A stretch of 64,000 nucleotides of DNA from Paenibacillus qinlingensis (GTDB taxonomy: Bacteria; Bacillota; Bacilli; Paenibacillales; NBRC-103111), in contig NZ_JABMKY010000022.1 of assembly GCF_013204845.1 (NCBI RefSeq), forward strand, positions 62,001 through 126,000, given 5' to 3'. The translations under genes and the position numbers were made by a program. Under the pieces are notes generated by a model that made no database searches, was not told the origin of the DNA, and saw only the letters and a list, made by a program, of their open reading frames with translations. Shown here one piece after another: positions 52,880 through 61,480 of the stretch (positions are counted from its first letter, which is position 1; each line of letters begins with the position of its first letter).

Positions 52880-53857
52880 CTAGGCCGTCCCGAAGGTGAC
52901 CCCTAACTCGCGCAGGCGTTTGCGGTAAGCAATGCTCAAACGATCGCATTTCAAATGAAGCTCGGCTTGCAAATCTAGCGGCAGCAGCTCCGGCTTCTGG
53001 TTCTCAACCATGATCCGATCCTGCTCAATGAGCCTGTCTTGGAATTGGATGAACACCTCATCGAGTTCGTCATACGCATAGTTTCTTTGCTTTAGCATAT
53101 AAGCCACGCTAGTCTGCTCCGTAACCGGCAGCACCATCAGAAACAGCCGAAAAATATGATCGGATACGTCGTCTCTCTTCGTAAAAGCTACACATAAAGG
53201 TCCGAACACCTCATACACATAACGACTGTTCACCCCGCGCCCTGTCCCATCCGCATCCGGTTGATATACAATGATTTCTTCGGAACGCAGAACGCCGTCT
53301 TCTTCCAACACGCGATAATCATTAATCTCAGCAAAGTCACTATCGCCCAGCAGCCCCTCATGCACGAACATAAGGTGGGACACATCGAGGAAATTTTCAA
53401 TAATGCGGGGACCAGCTGCTTGCAGGGTGTATGGACCCATGAACACTTCCTTAAAGCCTTCAGGCACGTAAGCACTCACTTTCGGCAACGGCCCAGCTGG
53501 TGTTCCTAAGCAAACCCAGATCAGGCCATGTGCTTCTACACAAGCGTACACGAATGCTTGAGCCTTCGAGGGTATCGCTTGATGCTTCGGCAAGGAAGGA
53601 ATTTTGGTACATGTGCCACATCCATTAAATGTCCAGCCATGATACGCGCATACAAGCTCATCACCGCTTACTTTCCCAAGTGACAGCGGCACACCGCGAT
53701 GAATACATAAGTCTTTGAACGCGTGGACGCCTTGCGTGGTGCGGAATACCGCTACTTTCTCCCCTAGTACAACAACAGCCTCCGGCTTATCCGTGAGTGC
53801 TGACGATAACAACACCGGGTGCCACTCGTGAATTAATGCGATATCTTGTATTGTCAT
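52880..53857 (-). CDS. Rieske-type ring-hydroxylating oxygenase alpha subunit
   Basis: A 325-residue oxygenase. The Rieske [2Fe-2S] ligands are Cys51, His53, Cys70 and His73 (CIHRG and CAYHGW). The catalytic mononuclear iron site is in ENFLDVSHLMFVHEG (Asp and two His). Members hydroxylate or demethylate aromatic rings with electrons from a separate reductase, which is not encoded here. In Klebsiella, HpxD, a Rieske protein, belongs to a purine-catabolism cluster, and this gene closes one here. A role in purine or urate-like ring oxidation is inference; a VanA-like demethylase is also possible. Confidence 0.85.
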   Translation of the reverse strand: MTIQDIALIHEWHPVLLSSALTDKPEAVVVLGEKVAVFRTTQGVHAFKDLCIHRGVPLSLGKVSGDELVCAYHGWTFNGCGTCTKIPSLPKHQAIPSKAQAFVYACVEAHGLIWVCLGTPAGPLPKVSAYVPEGFKEVFMGPYTLQAAGPRIIENFLDVSHLMFVHEGLLGDSDFAEINDYRVLEEDGVLRSEEIIVYQPDADGTGRGVNSRYVYEVFGPLCVAFTKRDDVSDHIFRLFLMVLPVTEQTSVAYMLKQRNYAYDELDEVFIQFQDRLIEQDRIMVENQKPELLPLDLQAELHLKCDRLSIAYRKRLRELGVTFGTA

Positions 53858-53879
53858 CGCCAGTCACATCCTTTGTGCT

Positions 53880-55007
53880 TTATTTAGGTATAACACCTTT
53901 AATGCCCTTAACAAACCAAGTCGTGCCAAGGATTTCTTCGTCCGTCATCTTTTTCCCGGAATCGAAGCGCGTTTTGCCATCTTGATCCACGATAGGTCCT
54001 TGGAATACTTCGAACGTACCGTTCAGAATTTCTGCTTTTTTCTTCTCTACTAGCGCTTTAACATCCGCTGGCACATTTTTGCCAAGCGGCGCAATGTCTG
54101 TGATGCCCTCTTTCATACTGCCGAAGTAAGCTTCGGATTTCCACGTGCCGTCCATGACGCTTTTCACCGTTTTCACGTAGTAAGGACCCCAGTTCCATTT
54201 CGGATTCGATATGTACGTATCCGGTGCGAATCTGCCCATATCGGAATCGTTCCCTATGCCCCATACTTTGCGTTCAGCAGCCGCTTGAATACTTGCGGGT
54301 GAATCTTGGTAAGCCGCCAAAACGTCTACGCCTTTATCCAACAAGGAAATAGCCGCTTGCTTCTCTGTTGCAGGATCAAACCAAGTGTTGCTCCACACCA
54401 CGGAGACATCGATATTGGGATTCACACTTTGCGCGCCTAACGTGAACGCATTAATCGTATAAATAACCTCAGGAATCGGGAAGGCTCCGACATAACCCAT
54501 ATGGTTGTTTTTCGTCATTTTCCCTGCAGCCATACCAACAAGGTAAGCACTTTGATATTCACGTCCCATGTACGTGCCTAGGTTCGGCGCTGTTTTGTAG
54601 CCAGTGGCGTGCAAGAATTTCACATTCGGATGCTTCGCCGCTACCGCAACCATGGGGTCCATGTACCCGAATGACGTTCCGAAAATAATATCATTTTTCT
54701 GAGCCAACTCTTCAAATACACGCTCAGCGTCAGGGCCTTCTGGAATATTTTCAACCGTCGTCGCTTTAATTCCTAGTTCTTTCTCCATCATCAACCGGCC
54801 TTGATCATGCTCGAACGTCCAGCCGCCATCCCCGGGTACGCCGATATAGACAAAAGCAACTCTTGGAAGTTTCTTCTCTGTTGTTGCTGCGGTGGAAGCT
54901 GCCGTGGTAGAAGCTGGTGCTGTTGTAGAACTTGTTGTCGTACTTGTGGAGCAGGCGCTTAAAATCACTAACATAATAGCAGTAATAGACAGTATGGTTT
55001 TTCGCAT
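53880..55007 (-). CDS. BMP-family ABC transporter substrate-binding lipoprotein
   Basis: A 375-residue lipoprotein (lipobox VILSAC, then a Thr/Ser/Ala-rich linker) of the basic membrane protein (Bmp/PnrA) family. Visible are VAFVYIGVPGDGGWTFEHDQG, FGTSFGYMDP and GIGNDSDMGRFAP. Bmp proteins commonly bind purine nucleosides or bases. Placed 7 bp after pucE, so it probably brings in the purine or ureide that the operon oxidises. Partner permease and ATPase are not in the window. Confidence 0.9.
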   Translation of the reverse strand: MRKTILSITAIMLVILSACSTSTTTSSTTAPASTTAASTAATTEKKLPRVAFVYIGVPGDGGWTFEHDQGRLMMEKELGIKATTVENIPEGPDAERVFEELAQKNDIIFGTSFGYMDPMVAVAAKHPNVKFLHATGYKTAPNLGTYMGREYQSAYLVGMAAGKMTKNNHMGYVGAFPIPEVIYTINAFTLGAQSVNPNIDVSVVWSNTWFDPATEKQAAISLLDKGVDVLAAYQDSPASIQAAAERKVWGIGNDSDMGRFAPDTYISNPKWNWGPYYVKTVKSVMDGTWKSEAYFGSMKEGITDIAPLGKNVPADVKALVEKKKAEILNGTFEVFQGPIVDQDGKTRFDSGKKMTDEEILGTTWFVKGIKGVIPK

Positions 55008-55014
55008 AGCGCTT

Positions 55015-55500
55015 CTACCCCTCTCTTTTTATGGACAATCCGCATTTCTCTACTGCTCTGAAAATCCCCTCATACCCTGTGCACCTGCATATATTCCCGC
55101 ATAGTGCTTTCTCGGCCTCAGCCCTCGTTGGAGCAGGGTTCGATTCCCACAACGCGGTTAAGGTTACAACCATGCCGGCGGTACAGTAGCCGCACTGCAA
55201 TCCCCCCTCCTCTAACATCGCTTGTTGAATTGGATGCAGCTCTTCGCCTGCTGATATCCCCTCAATGGTCGTAAGTTCCTTGCCCGATGCCTGATAGGCC
55301 ATCAGTAAACAGGCATTCACTGGCTGACCGCCCAGCAGAATCATGCAAGCACCGCAGCGCCCAATCTCGCAAGAAACCTTGGTGCCGGTCATCAACAGGT
55401 CATCCCGTAGAACGGCTGACATCCTTTTGGACGCAGGCACTAAGATCGACACTGCCTTCCCGTTAATGGTGCAATCTAGCACAAAAGATGTATTAATCAC
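55015..55500 (-). CDS. pucE: Xanthine dehydrogenase, [2Fe-2S] subunit
   Basis: A 161-residue subunit with two iron-sulfur clusters. The plant-ferredoxin-type Cys set begins CEIGRCGACM and ends with the Cys of PVNAC; the second set is CGYCTAGM and CGNICRCTGYEGI. It passes electrons from the molybdenum site to FAD. It overlaps pucD by 8 bp. Confidence 0.93.
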   Translation of the reverse strand: MINTSFVLDCTINGKAVSILVPASKRMSAVLRDDLLMTGTKVSCEIGRCGACMILLGGQPVNACLLMAYQASGKELTTIEGISAGEELHPIQQAMLEEGGLQCGYCTAGMVVTLTALWESNPAPTRAEAEKALCGNICRCTGYEGIFRAVEKCGLSIKREG

Positions 55501-57781
55501 TGGCCTCCACCCCTTCTAACCAATCGATGGATTGCACGATGTCTTCTGGTGATATGGGCAACTTATTTACCCAAATGCCTGTCGCTTGCCGCACTGCCGC
55601 CGTAATGGCAGGAGCCAAACCGACAGAACCGATTTCTCCTACGCCGCGAGGGCCAAATGTATCTCCCTCCGGCAGCTCTTCAATGGCTTCAACTTGAATG
55701 CTGTGCGGGCTATCACTGAAAGTGGGAACGAGATAGGTGTCCAAGTTATGCCTTAGGTACCGGCTATCTTTCATCACGGCATCCTCGGTCAGTGTATAGC
55801 CCAAGGCCATCACACTGCCTCCCTCAATTTGTCCAAGAAAGCCCATTGGATTAATGACAGGACCTGCGGCGATGACGTGATCGGTCTGCAGTACCTTGAC
55901 CCGTCCTGTCAGCGTATTGACCTCTACCTCTACGATGACTGCTGCGTACGAGTACAGGTAGTGCGCGCCGACCCGCCCTTCGGGCGTCGTCGGGTAGTCG
56001 AACTCCGTATGCGCGAGGATCGGCTTAGCTGCTGCCGCAGCAGCCTCCGCATACGTGACAACCGGCTCCCGGGATTCATCACCCTTGTGATGAATTCCGC
56101 CTGCGCCGGTTGCGAGCTCCGCGGATGGAATGCCGCAGAGCTGTGAAGCCTGCTCCAGCAGCGCCAGCACGAAGGCTGGCTTCAGCCGCTGGAGCGCGCG
56201 CCACATCATCGTGGTGGCGCGGGAGGCCGTGCTCGAACCGCTGCTCGGCACGCGGTCGGTATCGCCGATGACGATGCTGATGTCATCGGCGGCGCAGCCG
56301 AAGCAGTCCTGCAGCATCAAAGTGAGCGCTGCGTAGAGCCCTTGGCCGAACTCCTCGAAGCCGAAGGAGGCCTGGATCTTGCCCTCCGGCGTGAGCTCGA
56401 TGCGGCCGCCGGAATGATCGGGGATGCCGAGGCCGAGCCCGGCACCGTGCATCACCAGCGAAGCGCCGATGCCTCGGCGCAGCCACGGCTCTTGCTCTGG
56501 CCCGCGCGCACTGCTGGCGCGCTTCGCCCAGAGCGGCGACTCCTGCGCCTTCGCCCACACTTGGGCGGCGCCTTCGGTAGCCACGATCTGCTGGCCCATC
56601 GGGCCAGGATCGGTTGGCTGGCGCAAGTTGCGCTTGCGCAGCTCCCACGCGTCTATGCCGAGCTTCTCGGCCAGGCGTTCGATTTGGCTCTCCACCGCGA
56701 AAATCACCTGATTGCCGCCAAAGCCCCGAAACTCACCGGATACACCGTTATTCGTGTAGACACTCTTGCCTTCAATGTCAACATGCGCGATCGTGTAAGG
56801 ACCAATTGCGTGCTCGGTGGCAAAATTCAACACCTCACAACCTAGTGTCGCGTATGCCCCTGTGTCTGCAAGGATGCGAACTTGGTGCGCGATCAGCTTT
56901 CCTTGCGCATCGGTTCCCGTTTTCATCATAATCCGCATCGGATGACGTTTAATGCCGGAGATCACGGATTCACGACGGGAATTGTGCATTTTGATCGGCT
57001 TGCCTGTCTTTCGTGCCATCAGTGCACCGAAGGGCTGCACATTGAGCTCATCCTTCCCGCCAAACGAACCACCAATTGGACTGGAAACAACTCTGATTTG
57101 TTCTTCGGGAATGCCAAGGATTCGCGCCAACTGGAAACGATCTTTATAGCCATGCTGGGTCGGCGAGTAAACGGTTAGCCTTCCATCCCCTTCTGGAATA
57201 AAGAGGCCGCCCTCGGTTTCCATATACGTATGCATTTGCCGAGGTGTCAGATAAGTTTCTTCCACGACGTGTACACAGGTATCGAAAACTTCCCCAATAT
57301 TCGTGTCCCCATGCTGTAGGGAGGTTTGATGAAGCAGATTTCCTTCTGGATGCAGCATAATCGTACCCGCTTCCAGCGCGGTCTCTGGATTATCTACAAG
57401 TGGAAGCGGCTCATACACGACCTCAATGAGGCTTAGTGCATATTCCGCTATTTCCGCTGTATCTGCCGCAACAGATGCCAGCGCATCCCCAATATATCGA
57501 ACACGATCTTTACAAAACACCGGCTGATGAGGAAAAGCAATCCCAAACAAATTCAACCCTGGTACGTCGTCAGCTGTTAAGACCACGCGCACACCGGGCA
57601 ATTGTTTGGCTTTCGTTGTATCCATAGAAAGAATCCACGCATGCGGGTATTGACTCCGCAGCACTTTCCCGTGCAGCATACCTGGCGCTGTTAAATCGGT
57701 CAGATAACGGAGCTCCCCTGTCACCTTCTCCTTGCCATCAGGTCTAATGATCCATTTCTTCGCATTCCGATTAAGGAGCAT
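55493..57781 (-). CDS. pucD: Xanthine dehydrogenase, molybdopterin-binding subunit
   Basis: A 762-residue subunit that binds the molybdenum cofactor and oxidises hypoxanthine or xanthine. Long stretches match my recollection of B. subtilis PucD: KVTGELRYLTDL, QMHTYMETEGG, SPIGGSFGGKDELNVQPF, GEFRGFGGNQ, SFGFEEFGQGL, SSGSSTASRATTM and GPRGVGEIGSVGL (the catalytic Glu region). A patch at about 55960-56660 is strikingly GC-rich compared with both flanks and encodes Ala/Gln/Arg-rich segments. It overlaps pucC and pucE. The XDH identity is well supported; the exact purine is inferred. Confidence 0.92.
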   Translation of the reverse strand: MLLNRNAKKWIIRPDGKEKVTGELRYLTDLTAPGMLHGKVLRSQYPHAWILSMDTTKAKQLPGVRVVLTADDVPGLNLFGIAFPHQPVFCKDRVRYIGDALASVAADTAEIAEYALSLIEVVYEPLPLVDNPETALEAGTIMLHPEGNLLHQTSLQHGDTNIGEVFDTCVHVVEETYLTPRQMHTYMETEGGLFIPEGDGRLTVYSPTQHGYKDRFQLARILGIPEEQIRVVSSPIGGSFGGKDELNVQPFGALMARKTGKPIKMHNSRRESVISGIKRHPMRIMMKTGTDAQGKLIAHQVRILADTGAYATLGCEVLNFATEHAIGPYTIAHVDIEGKSVYTNNGVSGEFRGFGGNQVIFAVESQIERLAEKLGIDAWELRKRNLRQPTDPGPMGQQIVATEGAAQVWAKAQESPLWAKRASSARGPEQEPWLRRGIGASLVMHGAGLGLGIPDHSGGRIELTPEGKIQASFGFEEFGQGLYAALTLMLQDCFGCAADDISIVIGDTDRVPSSGSSTASRATTMMWRALQRLKPAFVLALLEQASQLCGIPSAELATGAGGIHHKGDESREPVVTYAEAAAAAAKPILAHTEFDYPTTPEGRVGAHYLYSYAAVIVEVEVNTLTGRVKVLQTDHVIAAGPVINPMGFLGQIEGGSVMALGYTLTEDAVMKDSRYLRHNLDTYLVPTFSDSPHSIQVEAIEELPEGDTFGPRGVGEIGSVGLAPAITAAVRQATGIWVNKLPISPEDIVQSIDWLEGVEASD

Positions 57782-58757
57782 AGGCTCCGCCCCCTTTGCG
57801 CCAAGCTTTGAAACATTCCGACATGATTAGATTAGCTGCCGTCTGTTTGCGGTAAGCTACTCCAGCATAATCATCCGCCACAGCGTCGAAGTCCGTGATT
57901 ACCCCTTTGTGGAGTATCTGCAAGGCTGCCTTGTTTAAAGGCTTTCCAATCATTCCCGCTTCCAGAGCTGTGAACCTCGCTGGAACCGCGTTGCCTCCGC
58001 CAGCCGCTAAGGCGATGTCGGTAACTGTCCCATCAGATTGAAGTGAAATCCTTCCCGCGACGGTGACAACCGATGGCGTGAATGCTTCTCTGCGTCCAAC
58101 CTTGAAGTAGAACTCATGGGTACTCTTCGGTTCTTCTGCAACAACTAGCTGTCCATCCGTCGATTTAGCATCTTCAGGGATCTTGGCGGCGTTCTCCTTG
58201 CCATCCTGACTCCCCGCTCCTCCTGTCTGCACAATAATCCCCGTCATAATCTCGTCAGGAGCATCTAGCGGAGCCGTCAGCCATTCCTTCAAACCAATCG
58301 TTCGCTCGTTCTGGCCATCTGTACACTGTATCTGTGCATCCATCACAAGTAGTGCGGGAATCAGATCTCCTGTACGTGTCATCACATTGCCGCCGATCGA
58401 GGCTAAGTTCCGAATCGACGGAGCTGCAATCTCCGAACAGGCTTGCACGAGAAGTTCGCATTTCTGCTGAACCAGCTCGTTTTTCATCAATTCTGCAATG
58501 CTAAGGGCAGGGCCTATATGAACTTGACCTTGGGAATTAACCGTTAATCCCGAGAGTACAAGAATTCGTCCAAGACTAATGAAATGCTGCGGTATCGGGG
58601 CAAGCCCATTTTCCCAGCGCGTGCGAAGCCAAGTACCTCCGGCAACAAGGACAGCATCTTTGCCCCATTTGTGCTTCAATTGAATCGCTTCCTCCACACT
58701 TGTTGGCTGCCATACGGAAGGCTGCTGCTCGGGTAGCTGATGCATCGGAATTGACAT
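57771..58757 (-). CDS. pucC: Xanthine dehydrogenase, FAD-binding subunit
   Basis: A 328-residue CoxM/PucC-type subunit. The FAD-binding loops are VLVAGGTWLRTRW and the APSIRNLASIGGNVMTR block, with DLIPALLVMDA after it. It delivers electrons to NAD. A low-complexity insertion near residues 180-215 (TGGAGSQDGKENAAKIPED) is not seen in most relatives. Start ATG 58757 follows GGAGG. First gene of the pucCDE-BMP-Rieske unit, behind a TTGACG/TATAGT promoter with an unusually long leader. Confidence 0.9.
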   Translation of the reverse strand: MSIPMHQLPEQQPSVWQPTSVEEAIQLKHKWGKDAVLVAGGTWLRTRWENGLAPIPQHFISLGRILVLSGLTVNSQGQVHIGPALSIAELMKNELVQQKCELLVQACSEIAAPSIRNLASIGGNVMTRTGDLIPALLVMDAQIQCTDGQNERTIGLKEWLTAPLDAPDEIMTGIIVQTGGAGSQDGKENAAKIPEDAKSTDGQLVVAEEPKSTHEFYFKVGRREAFTPSVVTVAGRISLQSDGTVTDIALAAGGGNAVPARFTALEAGMIGKPLNKAALQILHKGVITDFDAVADDYAGVAYRKQTAANLIMSECFKAWRKGGGAYAP

Positions 58758-58982
58758 ATTCAACCCTCCTCAGAGATTCTGAATGACCACGTGCTCGTTA
58801 TGCGTTCTGAGTGTACCGCGAGAAGCCGGCATGCTGCATGGTGAGTGTGTTCGTTGCGCGCCATCTGACGGAATCTCGTTCCGCTCTTTCAGCGAAATCA
58901 AAGTGCTCCAAGTCCACCAGCTCCTACCTCATTCGTCCTTGCATGACCCAACGTTCTTCAATCGCTCCGATAAATTAGATCT
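58758..58982 (-). other. Long leader of the pucCDE operon
   Basis: About 220 nt between the predicted start site and pucC. It contains GC-rich segments such as GCGGAA-CGAGA-TTCCG that can pair, but I recognise no known riboswitch. No protein frame here has a convincing ribosome site. Confidence 0.45.
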
Positions 58983-59012
58983 ACTATAAACAATATTCGA
59001 AATTAACGTCAA
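58983..59012 (-). promoter_or_regulatory. pucCDE operon promoter
   Basis: TTGACG (59007-59012) and TATAGT (58983-58988) on the minus strand, 18 bp apart. Confidence 0.6.
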
Positions 59013-59096
59013 CTAACATAACATCATTTTGTTTTTTTATATAAAAAAATAGCGCATCATTCGTATCAATGCACTCCACAGCTAGTATTATGTTAT

Positions 59097-59756
59097 CTAA
59101 TATGACGTATAAAGGTCTTTGTAGATCGCTTTTGCCTCTTCATATCCCTGCGCGGTATCTATATCCATAAATGTTAGCTCTGCTGCCTCGATAATCTGCC
59201 CGTTAAAAGCAGGCAAATGAAACAGTGCTCGCGCGCCAGCATCACCTTCCAACGAAGCGATATCTGACCACATCCCGCTCCCTAAAATAACTGGCGGCTT
59301 CGGGATCCCTTTATCACCACTAGCCACATAATCGTACTCCACTTCCACTCCCGCCTCATAAGCATCAATCAGCCCATCCAACATTGCTGCTTCGATGAAT
59401 GGCTGATCAGCCAGCATAACCATCGCACCATCAGCCTCCAGCTCCCCTGCGGCATGAATACCCATGCGAAGCGAGTGGGCCATGCCCAGACTAGCCTCTG
59501 GACACACCACGATCCGGCATCTCCCACTCTCGAGCTCATGACGTGCCTCTTCCGGCAACCACGCCAGCGTATCGCCTTCGCATACAACCACAACTACGTG
59601 CTCGAACGCAGCGCAGCCTAGCGCCTTCAATAGCGCAATACCCCCGAGGCTAATACCTGCTAACTCAAGGGCCTGCTTCGCGGTCCCCATTCGCCGACTG
59701 CTTCCAGCCGCCAAGTAGATACCAACCATCTTGCGCTTCCCTGATCTCACCCTCAT
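59097..59756 (-). CDS. pucB: MocA/PucB-like molybdenum-cofactor nucleotidyltransferase
   Basis: A 219-residue NTP-transferase of the MobA-like family. It shows VGIYLAAGSSRRMGTAKQALEL, LGMAHSLRMGIHAA, MVMLADQPFI and PKPPVILGSGMW, the pattern of MocA enzymes that add a nucleotide to molybdopterin for xanthine dehydrogenase. I chose ATG 59756, preceded by AAGAAGGTGA. An open frame continues upstream as Glu-Lys-Pro repeats (EKPEKPEKPEK) encoded by a 9-bp microsatellite; that extension is probably not translated or not functional. Cofactor maturation for PucD is the natural role. Confidence 0.87.
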   Translation of the reverse strand: MRVRSGKRKMVGIYLAAGSSRRMGTAKQALELAGISLGGIALLKALGCAAFEHVVVVVCEGDTLAWLPEEARHELESGRCRIVVCPEASLGMAHSLRMGIHAAGELEADGAMVMLADQPFIEAAMLDGLIDAYEAGVEVEYDYVASGDKGIPKPPVILGSGMWSDIASLEGDAGARALFHLPAFNGQIIEAAELTFMDIDTAQGYEEAKAIYKDLYTSY

Positions 59757-59759
59757 CTT

Positions 59760-59995
59760 CGATTTCACCTTCTTCTCTGGTTTCTCTGGTTTCTCTGGTT
59801 TCTCTGGTTTCTCTGTTTCTTTCCCTAGTTCCATCAGCATCTCCGCTTCCACCGGTTTCCGGTTTCCCTGATTCCACTGATTTCCCTAGTTCCACCCGTT
59901 TCTTCAGCTCCACCATCTTCACCTAGTTGCATCAGCTTTCCCTAGTTCCACCATATTCCCCAGCTCCACCATCTCCCCCAGTTCCACCCTCCCTC
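59760..59995. repeat. Purine-rich microsatellite region beside pucB
   Basis: On the minus strand the DNA is a run of G/A-rich blocks: a 9-bp tandem GAGAAACCA (about four copies near 59783-59820) and degenerate blocks like GGTGGAACTAGGGAAA up to 59995. A similar block lies at 60285-60385. Confidence 0.75.
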
Positions 59996-60029
59996 CAATG
60001 TTGTCAGGTCTAGAAGGATTAAGATATCT

Positions 60030-60215
60030 GAAATAAGACCACGGCACGTGCTTATTCATCCATAGGATGCTGCACAATCAACTTTAAGCACCCAATAATA
60101 CCCTATTATCCAAAACTTTGAAGAAAAATCCCCCTACACGTTAGAATAAGCACTCGCAATGGTCTTAAACTGCATATTGCTTGAAATTATTGAGAAATAA
60201 GCACACCACGATGTC
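60030..60215. repeat. Dispersed repeats of family B, second locus
   Basis: GAAATAAGACC-CGTGCTTATTC, AGAATAAGCACTCGCAAT and GAAATAAGCACACC resemble the blocks at 38148-38330. Together with the flanking purine-rich DNA, the region 59853-60376 contains no gene I can support. Confidence 0.5.
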
Positions 60216-60284
60216 CAATTTTCATAGCTTGAAGCCAACATATATTCAATTTCGTTCAAAGCCAATTCCGTTAACCTGACAGCT

Positions 60285-60385
60285 TCACCCTTGTTCCACC
60301 ATCTTCTCCGGTTTCGCCCTCTTCTCTTGTTTCCCCAGCTCCACCCGTTTCTCCACTTCTATCATCTCCACCACTTTCACCACGA
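60285..60385. repeat. Purine-rich low-complexity block overlapping the xdhC end
   Basis: On the minus strand G/A-rich blocks such as GGTGGAGCTGGGGAAAC recur, like the pucB-side region. It overlaps the last codons of the XdhC gene (stop at 60377). Confidence 0.6.
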
Positions 60386-61393
60386 GCAAAAGCTCCCAAC
60401 ATCACGTCCATGAGCCAAAGGTGCTGACCACGCACCCGCGCCGTGTTTGCCCCGCTTGATCGCAATCAACTCAGACACAATGCTAATCGCATTCTCGAAC
60501 GCACCTTCCGAGCCGATGTTGAGACCGATTGGCGCATGCAGCCAATCGGGGCGCTCGAAACCCTCCAGCATTTTCGCAGTACGCTCCTTCGAGCCCATAA
60601 TGCCCAGATAATGTAAGTGATAGGCCATAATGCCTCGGAAGAAGGCCGTATCCTTCTCAAATTGATGACTCATAATCACGACGTAGTCGCGTTCATGCAG
60701 CGCAAGCTTTTCGACCAACGCTTCTGGAAAAGCGACCATCGTTTCTACACCTGGGAACTTCTCTGCGTTGCAGAACGATTCACGCCAGTCCGCAACCACC
60801 ACACGGAAGCCGCTGCTTGCAGCCATTTGTACGAGCGGGACCGCATCAGGATTGGCACCGAACACGATGACTCTTGGTTTTGGGATAAATAGCGTGCTCG
60901 TTACAAAGCCAACTGGCTCCCTCACAGATGAAGTTGCAGTAAGCCTCTGCTCATCTAAACCTGAACCACGCAAGGCGTACCTAATATCTGAATACCCATC
61001 GGTATAGGTGCGAATGAGCCCCACAGTTTCACCACGATCCAATCTGTCTTTCACGACCAGCAGGTTAACCAGCAGCTCTCCAGCAAGCGGCTCCAGCACA
61101 ATACGAATCAACCCGCCGCATCCAATCGTCTCTCCCCAACCGAAGTCATCGGCAGGCCTCATGTCGTATTCGACCATTTGCGGTTTTTGCGATTCCCAGA
61201 CGCCTGGTACGTATGCAGCGAGGTCCCCTTCCAAACAGCCAGGTGATATACTCCCCACGGCGCTTCCATCTGCCATCAATAGCATGAGGGCTCCTTGCTT
61301 GCGATAAGCGTGGCCTTCCACATGAATCACTGTCGCTAATACACGTGCCCCTGTATCACTTTCCACAGCTTGCAAAATGTCATAGGCCTCCAT
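60377..61393 (-). CDS. pucA: XdhC/PucA-family xanthine dehydrogenase maturation protein
   Basis: A 338-residue XdhC-family protein. The N-terminal part has HVEGHAYRKQGALMLL, GSISPGCLEGDL and TIGCGGLIRIVLEP, with conserved Cys; the C-terminal NAD(P)-like domain has RVIVFGANPDAVPLVQMA and HYLGIMGSKERTAKML. It carries the molybdenum cofactor to the dehydrogenase and helps add the terminal sulfur. Start ATG follows AAGGAG. It is separated from pucB by 620 bp of repeat-rich DNA and from the HpxW-like gene by 87 bp. Confidence 0.9.
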   Translation of the reverse strand: MEAYDILQAVESDTGARVLATVIHVEGHAYRKQGALMLLMADGSAVGSISPGCLEGDLAAYVPGVWESQKPQMVEYDMRPADDFGWGETIGCGGLIRIVLEPLAGELLVNLLVVKDRLDRGETVGLIRTYTDGYSDIRYALRGSGLDEQRLTATSSVREPVGFVTSTLFIPKPRVIVFGANPDAVPLVQMAASSGFRVVVADWRESFCNAEKFPGVETMVAFPEALVEKLALHERDYVVIMSHQFEKDTAFFRGIMAYHLHYLGIMGSKERTAKMLEGFERPDWLHAPIGLNIGSEGAFENAISIVSELIAIKRGKHGAGAWSAPLAHGRDVGSFCSW

Positions 61394-61480
61394 CGCTCAT
61401 CGCTCCTTCTTTTTATAAAATACTACCTGAAACATTTCTCTTTCATTCACGATTTGTTAGTCTCCCAGCTCAAACCTTTG

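Noticed and set aside
56283..56648. A 121-residue Ala/Arg-rich frame opposite or inside pucD
   Set aside because: It is a shadow frame in the GC-rich part of pucD, where stop codons are rare.
58758..58982. A known riboswitch or T-box in the pucC leader
   Set aside because: I saw no purine aptamer core, T-box sequence or other familiar motif; kept only as an unexplained leader.
59665..59922. Frame with repeated RETRETRET residues overlapping pucB, and a similar one at 60271-60465
   Set aside because: Both translate the purine-rich microsatellites in alternative frames.
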